In this document: positions 63,901-64,000 of the stretch, one piece after another
How the letters are laid out: each line of letters starts with the position of its first letter
Position numbering within the stretch: the stretch's first letter is position 1
From: Oscillospiraceae bacterium
GTDB lineage: Bacteria; Bacillota; Clostridia; Oscillospirales; Acutalibacteraceae
Reading direction: 5' to 3'
Length of the DNA: 64,000 nt
Assembly: GCA_015066625.1 (NCBI GenBank)
Contig: SVOC01000005.1
Coordinates: 1 to 64,000 of the forward strand
Notes under the pieces: model-generated
What the model saw: the letters and a program-made list of their open reading frames with translations, nothing else
Told to the model about the DNA's origin: nothing
Database searches by the model: none
Made by a program: the position numbers and the translations under genes

Positions 63901-64000
63901 GTTAAGAAGAACCTGAGTTACAGACTTGTTAAGTTCTGCGTTGGGGTCTGTATTAACGGTAAGAAGACCAAGGATACCCTGAAGGTCAAAGTTAATCAGG
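60985..64000 (-). CDS. Large dockerin-bearing protein, 3' part (5' end outside window)
   Basis: The frame is open from the right edge of the window to the stop at 60985, so at least 1004 residues are seen and the N-terminus, including any signal peptide, is missing; the ATG at 63825 is internal. Near the C-terminus two calcium-loop repeats, DINGDTRIDGTDAAALRIYI and DVNHNGGVDVEDVELIMKHY (about 61262-61065), form a type I dockerin-like pair, with a short tail after it. The central part is rich in tyrosine, aspartate and asparagine, with a FIVAR-like helical segment (about 61990-61550: EDAYTASKSGN, then AAYEGLLKAWQQL). No glycosidase motif is recognised. Likely an extracellular structural or adhesion protein. 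Confidence 0.8.
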   Translation of the reverse strand, partial: LINFDLQGILGLLTVNTDPNAELNKSVTQVLLNIIDRVLALVFNDNAVLNPVGRTNVVMANNTTSYTTFNEFLDCSSSAAGVPQLINTLLALLDVFKEPLLSTILPLIISSEYSRPYDKGYLAANGRTESSYKIEDLSNYLSDLYDNVNAYPVKTFTNEDDAESATTRKANAVRNADGVRTDVVLENGTLFGTYETLQEAKDVIEQLLDSYYVTECNDETLPEEERTYTYTLYFARDYLESANATLKTDENGYAYNEYSGFTYAQITSRTAENPYVSYDDDYKFFEFEDFGDAGYYYNNEGDAKDAAYSFIDEYNGFINDLGDAYGAWYMFGIESVLKMNSLLDTNGDGRYLTADVTEGDVTYYADGDPSIPEAMYPFSTSSAIQFKYYDVDTAKQMKDANAGIVNGLFNDKTGRPVTSENGSTLTPANYEQLALAIEAGNDPEQNVALSNEDAEKIVRLILGTLDFDITLNGEGQYNGSKQWNTLTDAQLSTIADWCTMNGFTYEGYTEENGNELTNGTTAYILKRPKFKLLTDGSLTFSNGSMTASMVPSTDVLSLNYLRIKETAKDEDRTFSEEVTLAISDGYTEYATRLYQYRQQLLNEIDECSWRIEQAEGGRSLSAESTMIKWVLDLTADDYMGAKGRNYTFEYDENGEQIYNADGTPSVVKMYTTSSYEKFRDAYDFAEDAYTASKSGNILASGITQSMLTAAYEGLLKAWQQLIKFEGFADWAQIDSFVAMAESILSDPYVNDPQFGVESGLDELRAALSDALIFTDFDGSIYDRVAGSKLAYDSEAQGEIDLAAANLNQAIQNLKYQSNPSLDQNPEVEQVVEILPTVYKDQVQYAHIFGLKEGIGFGDGTMEAIQVIETLGLKLAGMAVGGDNTISRQNSARGSGTNARIDGRFQNYLRFRYFAILYGDINGDTRIDGTDAAALRIYINNNEATSAIMGEAKFEAADVNHNGGVDVEDVELIMKHYQLHEDDETGVIYTIDQNVHGPIAQVVSE

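Noticed and set aside
1-64000. Mobile elements, CRISPR arrays, tRNA or rRNA genes
   Set aside because: No transposase or integrase motifs, flanking repeats, spacer-repeat patterns or cloverleaf/TTCGANNC signatures were found.

Overview
The window looks like a chromosomal segment of an anaerobic, spore-forming gut-type Firmicute (class Clostridia, probably Oscillospirales/Ruminococcaceae-like). The reasons are a sporulation set (Spo0A, SpoIVB, YabP, YabQ), PolC-type DNA polymerase, the Bacillus-like yabM..yabR and pyrH..polC gene orders, the HrcA/CIRCE system, an S-box upstream of metK, Gram-positive small families (DUF1292, DUF6440, DUF6320) and a dockerin-like C-terminus on a large protein. 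The genus is inference. I see no insertion sequence, prophage, CRISPR array, tRNA or rRNA gene; most of the window is core genome.

Layout. 0.3-3.4 kb (+): aconitase and isocitrate dehydrogenase, the oxidative branch to 2-oxoglutarate. 3.5-9.2 kb (-): DUF6440, a secreted protein, a tail-anchored metallophosphoesterase, a lipid kinase, an RlmL-like methyltransferase, HPF, and a fumarase alpha subunit with no beta partner next to it. 9.3-22.1 kb (-): one long co-directional run recJ-relA-dtd-MBL-hemZ-nucleoside kinase-flippase-mazG-HU-rqcP-yabP-yabQ-divIC-S1 protein, combining stringent response, recombination, septation and spore cortex functions. 22.2-23.9 kb: an unassigned about 365-nt minus-strand RNA gene with a near-consensus promoter and its own terminator, then DUF1292, 6S RNA and a conserved-looking hypothetical (+). 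24-26.9 kb (-): glycosyltransferase, metK under a SAM-I riboswitch, HAD phosphatase. 27-31.7 kb (-): hrcA-grpE-dnaK-dnaJ behind a CIRCE operator. 31.8-34.6 kb: alr and an MFS symporter, divergent. 34.7-38.5 kb (+): lepA, hemW, a secreted protein. 38.5-40.5 kb (-): spo0A and spoIVB. 40.6-43.3 kb (+): a short orphan RNA, then a copper P-type ATPase whose last 69 codons look like a complete CopZ chaperone with its own ribosome binding site. 43.3-58.6 kb (-): pyrH-frr-uppS-cdsA-dxr-rseP-ispG-polC, followed by an acyltransferase-DUF6320-M20 peptidase-glycerate kinase set. 58.8-60.9 kb (+): a cytoplasmic GH89 alpha-N-acetylglucosaminidase. 61-64 kb (-): the 3' part of a large dockerin-bearing protein that runs off the window.

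The most interesting items are the unassigned minus-strand RNA upstream of recJ, the in-frame copA/copZ arrangement with a CsoR-like operator, the orphan RNA before it, and the small lipid/acyl cluster behind polC. Several gene starts were moved from the longest open frame to a start supported by a ribosome binding site; these are noted in each entry. No database search was possible, so family names rest on recognised motifs, length and gene order.
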